From Channallabes apus (lineage: Eukaryota > Chordata > Actinopteri > Siluriformes > Clariidae): a DNA stretch of 64,000 nucleotides. A model generated the notes under the pieces. The model did not search any database. It was not told the origin of the DNA and saw only the letters and a list, made by a program, of their open reading frames with translations. A program made the translations under genes and the position numbers. Positions 59,641 to 64,000 of the stretch are shown piece after piece (the first letter of the stretch is position 1; each line of letters begins with the position of its first letter). The stretch spans positions 3,944,501 to 4,008,500 of the forward strand of contig CM060131.1 of NCBI GenBank assembly GCA_030522415.1, read 5' to 3'.

Positions 59641-60298
59641 GTGCATCTTCATTGTGTTGCTGTAATGTTATTTCTCTGCTTAGCTAAAAATGTACTTTAC
59701 CACAGTGCTTACACTACAGTATCACATATAATATGGTTTTCATACAACATCCAAATAGTATAATGTCCTACTTCAGTGATGCCTTCCTGTAATTCATTAC
59801 TACTTAAGACTGTAAATGTCCTGTTTCTTGGCCTTAACATTGTTTAAAAATCCACTAAACACATTTAATTCACTAGAACAAGAATCGACCATGGCCAGGA
59901 ATTGAACCCAGACCCTGGAGGTCCAAGGCTACAGTTTCTTTTGTTTTGTTTTTTTTCTTACAGGTGCATGTATTGGTGAGATGAACAGTTTTGTTAATTT
60001 TTTTGTGAACTGCTGACAATATTTCTCCTAAATTTTAAATATAATTATTGTTATGTAGAGTGTATATTTAAAGGAAATGACATCACAACACATCAAAATA
60101 ACCCAAGATCATACAGTATTTGTAGAGCTTTAATTACTCAAATGAAACAAAATGCAAATAATTTGTAAACAAATTGTGTTAATGTTTTGGATAAATAACA
60201 TTAAGAATTCAGTATTTGGTGTAATAACCCTGATTTACAAGCTTTCTTGCATTTTTGGCGTGCTCTGCTCTCCACCAGTTTTTTACATTGCTACATAT

Positions 60299-60301
<3 letters not shown>
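59641..60301. other. Non-coding, one SINE fragment
   Basis: A family 1 head fragment in reverse (AGGAATTGAACCCAGACCCT, GGAGGTCCAAGGC) lies at about 59885-59935. Nothing else was recognised. Confidence 0.55.

Positions 60302-60356
<55 letters not shown>
60302..60356. repeat. (TA)n microsatellite
   Basis: About 27 uninterrupted units; the Tyr-Ile frames across it on both strands are artefacts. Confidence 0.97.
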
Positions 60357-60362
<6 letters not shown>

Positions 60363-61489
60363 ATTTTAAAAGCTTTGAACTTCCATGTTCTAGGTAAAAC
60401 ATGGAATGGATCTATTACGTGAACAAACCTTTCCTGAAAATCCAATAGCATCACCTTTTTGTATCACATATTTCTATATCACAAATCACTGGGCAAATAG
60501 CAGTTGCTTCGAGTGAACTACGTGCTTTTAATGGATTTCTGGAAAATGTTACTGCAAATGTAACATCAACTATGGATATGTGTAAAGTCAATATGTTCCT
60601 ATAAATATGACATTATGCGATTTGGATGTTGTGTGGACAACATATTATGTATACATAAAAATGCTTTGTGGAATACTGTAGTTTAACCTTCTATTTCACT
60701 TCCAAATTGAAACTACTCTTTTTCCCCTTAGCAGTACTGTTCTTTCAGCATTTGGGTGCCATAATACACTTCACTGAAATATTTTCATAAGAAAATTAAG
60801 CAGAGAGATAAGGATACAATGCTACAGCACTCAGTAGACACACAAGTGCTTTGTGTACAAGAGACAGGAGATGCACATAATGCTGCAGGAAGGTGTTTCA
60901 TTTGATATATCTGGTTATACTCGATCCAGCCTTTTTGTACTTTGGAGAAAACAAGGAGGAACTGGACAATCTGTTTTATTCTTTTTTTCAAGCATCTAGA
61001 GTGAAGGACTTCTTTTCAGTAGCAAGACATTTCATCAGTGATGAACATAACATTGATGCCATTCAATTGACGGAATGTAAAGATGAGAAGAATTTCAGAA
61101 CTTTGGAACCCCAAAGATCCCCAGATCGATCTGTTGATCTATTTATCGATCTACCTACAGTATGTCTGTTTCTCTCTATCTGGCTGTCTCTCTGTCCAGC
61201 AGATTAAGCTGGGGAAAAAATGGTTCATGCCACATTAAAATGATGGTATGCACACTTACAAATTGACATTTGTATGGTGAAAAAATGTAAACAATAGGTG
61301 TTGGAAAGGCCAAGTAAAAGGCCAGACCTCATACCCACAGAGTTTCTGTGATAGAATCATAAGAGAGCTGTGCATATACACATCTTCTCAAATATCCATC
61401 ATTTAAAATAATATTGTAAAGAAGAGTTGGCTAAAATGTCTCCAAAGCAAACAAAGAAATAGTTGTAGAGATATGAAACTTGGTTGGTA
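60357..61489. other. Non-coding, nothing recognised
   Basis: The plus frame 60893-61207 has no domain and runs into a CTAT/CTGT low-complexity stretch. Confidence 0.5.
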
Positions 61490-61500
61490 GGCAGTACTTT

Positions 61501-61889
61501 TCCAGATTTTCTCCTTGAATTTAGTCGTATCCAATTCCTCCCAGTCACTAGGGGGCTCCCACATCAAGCTTCTACTATCAATCAGTCGGGTCGGCCGCAG
61601 ACTATCACGTGTTTTCTCCAACCCACATGACGTCACCGACCGCATCTTTTCGAACTGCTCGCTCACGCACCATTGGGGACAGCGTAACACACTCGGAGGT
61701 CAGCGCTATCCACTCCCTCTGCTTGCGTGAGCACACAGACGCCCCTGATTGGCTGTAGAGCCGTCAATAATGTGGGAGCCCGAAGTACCTCTCGTCCCTC
61801 CCCTGTGCAGGTTACAGCATCACCCGGGGTTCGAATTCGCGATCTCCGGATGATAGGGCGAGCCCTTTACCACTGCCCCACTCGGAGGC
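61501..61889 (-). mobile_element. tRNA-derived SINE (family 2), complete, with TSD
   Basis: On the minus strand it begins GCCTCCGAGTGGGGCAGTGG (A-box-like) and has ATTCGAACCCCGG (B-box-like). It ends at the AATCTGGA border near 61502. An 11-bp duplication, AGGCAGTACTT, flanks it at 61490-61500 and 61890-61900. The body contains CpG-rich blocks (CATGACGTCACCGACC). It is the reference copy for the fragment at 59117. Confidence 0.88.
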
Positions 61890-61999
61890 AGGCAGTACTT
61901 CTTAAGCAATGTGGACCCTATTGCCTCAACAGTGGCACTATAGTGCTTGATTGTAAATTTTGGTCAATATCTCATTACAACCGAGTCCTACTGATGTTA

Positions 62000-62047
62000 G
62001 CATCAAAGAGCAACAAAGAGCTTTGTTTGCATCAAAGAGCAACAAAG
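62000..62047 (+). repeat. Short tandem duplication
   Basis: GCATCAAAGAGCAACAAAG occurs at 62000-62018 and again at 62029-62047. Confidence 0.85.
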
Positions 62048-64000
62048 CCATTTCGCTTTTCCCGCTTGAATGTTTTACTAATTTGCATAATATGCAAAAC
62101 ATACTTTTGCAAACTAGTCCTAGGACCTTTGGTTTCCTCAAACACTTGGTGTCGAACAACTCAGGAAAAGGTAAATCTCAATATTTTTCATTTTATAAAC
62201 AATTTGTGGCATTTGTTACCAATGTGGCCCTCAATCAATAGTAATGCGGTTTTTAATTAAACTTGGTTGTATAAATTAACATGAGTGCAACTTACAATTA
62301 CTTGCTTGAATTTATGCAAAACATGAAATCCATTGGAAGATGTTGAGGACATTTGCAAAGCTTGGTGTGGTATGTATCTCTCAGGAACTGTAAGTCAAAT
62401 AGAGGTGAATTTGATTACCTCTACTGTATGTCATGTTCCAACAAACATTTAACATCAATGTCATTGAGCTATTATTGCAAAACATGAATGACTGAATTGT
62501 ATATGGACTTACTACTACTGTATATGATTCCTCTGAGGCTGCTTCTTTTGCTCAAACTATAAAAAAAATAAAGGCCTTTTGGCCCATTAAGCTCTGCCTA
62601 CTAATTCAAAACATACTTGTATTTACTAGTCCTAAGATTATCTTGATAGCAAATTTCTCAGTATCAAGTCCAGTAATTATCTCAATAATTATCAAAAACA
62701 TGTTTTCTAGATATTTCTAGCTAATATGGTCACCATATGTCAATACACTTTGCACATACAAAAAAACAAGCATATCTATCTACCTCTACCAAAGAATATA
62801 TGGGCAAAGTCTAACTGAAACTGGACAGATGCAAGCTAAAAAAAAAAAAATCCAATTTCACTGGGTCTGTGCCGACAATAACCTCAGATTCTTGTTCTCA
62901 GTTGACAGGAGTGTAATCCAATGTTGTGTTCTGTTGTTGTAGCCGATCTGCCTGAAGGGCTGCTTGAACCAGTATGGTCAATCTTCTCTGACCCGCAGAA
63001 CTCAAACTCTCAAACCAGCCCATCTGGCACCAACAGCTATACAACAGTCAAGAGAAAGAAATTGCATTTTCTTTCCTTTAATGTATGATGTGAACATTAA
63101 CTACTCATGACATCAACACTGGAAACAGCATTGCTTTCCTCATCTCATAGTATGGAGCTAAATAAATATGGCCATAGGATACAAAACCCAACCACCACAA
63201 AGACTCTCATGCTCATCATTCATGACACACAACCTTTGCACAATTATAACCTCAAGTGTTTAGGTAGTCACTTCACACCAGGTCACACAGTGGCACATTT
63301 TGTACAGCACTGTACCTGTCAATACCAAGTCCTTTTGATTCAGTCCTACAGTATTTATTGTTACAACTATGCTTCTGGTTTTGTTTTGGTCTCTTTTCCA
63401 GGGATCTCTGTTTGCACATTGTCTGTACATTATCTAGATGTTTGTTGTCCTTGTCTTTGCTTCTATTAGCATATGTCTGCTCTTGATATAAGTCAGAAGA
63501 TTCACCTGCAACTGTCACAGTCTTTGCTACCTGACACTAGGTAACTATTTAAATGTAAGCAAATTTGTGACATTGACTATGTTAGCTGCTTTGTAAAAAA
63601 AAAAAAATGGATTACGAGGAGCGCAGTGCCCATGCCAGCTTGAGAGCAAACTTTCAATAACACAAAAAGGGAACATACCGAATACTACTGATTCTACTTT
63701 TTACTCAAGTTGTTGTAAAATAATTTCAAATAGTCTTTCTATCAAATGTTTGGATCCTACAGTACATGTTTTAATTTAATTAATTTACATAACCCTAAAA
63801 GATTTAATGGCATTACTTTGTCTTGTGGTCATGGGAAATTGTCCATTTAGCACTGGAGAATAGACACTGTGATTAATGTTCTTAATCAACTCTTCATTCG
63901 ACCTCAAAAATATTACTTTAGCCTGGTTGCATTTGTAAAGGTTAGTACATCATAATATCTCTTAATGAAGGCAGCAATTTTATTCTTGGTTTTAGTATGA
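62048..64000. other. Non-coding, nothing recognised
   Basis: No element or gene was recognised. Short A-runs are at 62838-62850 and 63596-63608. The frames 63107-63469 plus and 63273-63518 minus carry no motifs. Confidence 0.5.

Noticed and set aside
59248..59763. 171-codon plus frame
   Set aside because: It spans SINE family 2 and family 3 sequence; the similar frame at 61727-62260 also starts in SINE family 2.

Overview
This is a eukaryotic nuclear window, almost certainly from a teleost fish. It is AT-rich, rich in microsatellites (TA, GT/CA, GA/CT, GATA, TAA) and packed with fish-type transposable elements: Tc1/mariner copies and relics, CR1/L2-type LINE relics, tRNA-derived SINEs, MITEs, and one young Tf1/sushi-type LTR retrotransposon. 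The SINE and Tc1 mix would fit an otophysan such as a catfish, but nothing here fixes the species.

Positions 1-34400: no multi-exon coding gene is visible. The stretch reads as the large first intron of a minus-strand gene whose signal-peptide exon lies at 34406-34454, followed by a perfect splice donor. It holds a degenerate Tc1 element (about 6545-8000) split by an 814-bp MITE (6840-7653), further Tc1 relics (14700-15085, 22028-22640, 25090-25450), a mariner-like helix-turn-helix relic (15168-15431), a LINE relic (about 26845-29065), several copies of one tRNA-headed SINE, a 25-bp-arm inverted repeat at 17145-17232, and long single-copy-looking stretches.

Positions 34070-35330: a CpG-rich, promoter-like block around the 5' end of that minus-strand gene. 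The gene could not be identified from 16 residues.

Positions 35330-64000: presumed upstream intergenic DNA. Main items: SINE 39211-39572; a Tc1-type MITE 39672-40264; a nearly complete Tc1 transposon 40381-41983 inserted in a GATA microsatellite, with IR/DR ends and a transposase frame broken by two stops; a second, more decayed Tc1 relic 42726-44110; and a complete 5.66-kb chromodomain-containing Ty3/gypsy retrotransposon at 45826-51488 on the minus strand. That element has 691-bp LTRs with no difference seen by eye, a GGAAG target duplication, gag with a CCHC knuckle, a -1 frame pol (PR-RT-RNaseH-IN-chromodomain) broken by one TGA, and a primer site that matches the inferred start of its own transcript, which predicts self-priming. 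Further right lie an AT-rich DNA element (54149-56236) carrying a GC-rich CCAAT-box module and a nested SINE, a LINE RT relic (58060-58585), two copies of a second SINE family (59117-59425, 61501-61889) and a third tRNA-like SINE (59506-59640).

No host pathway can be assembled. The coherent systems are the LTR element (gag, frameshifted pol, LTR promoter, self-priming site, polypurine tract) and the Tc1 copy.
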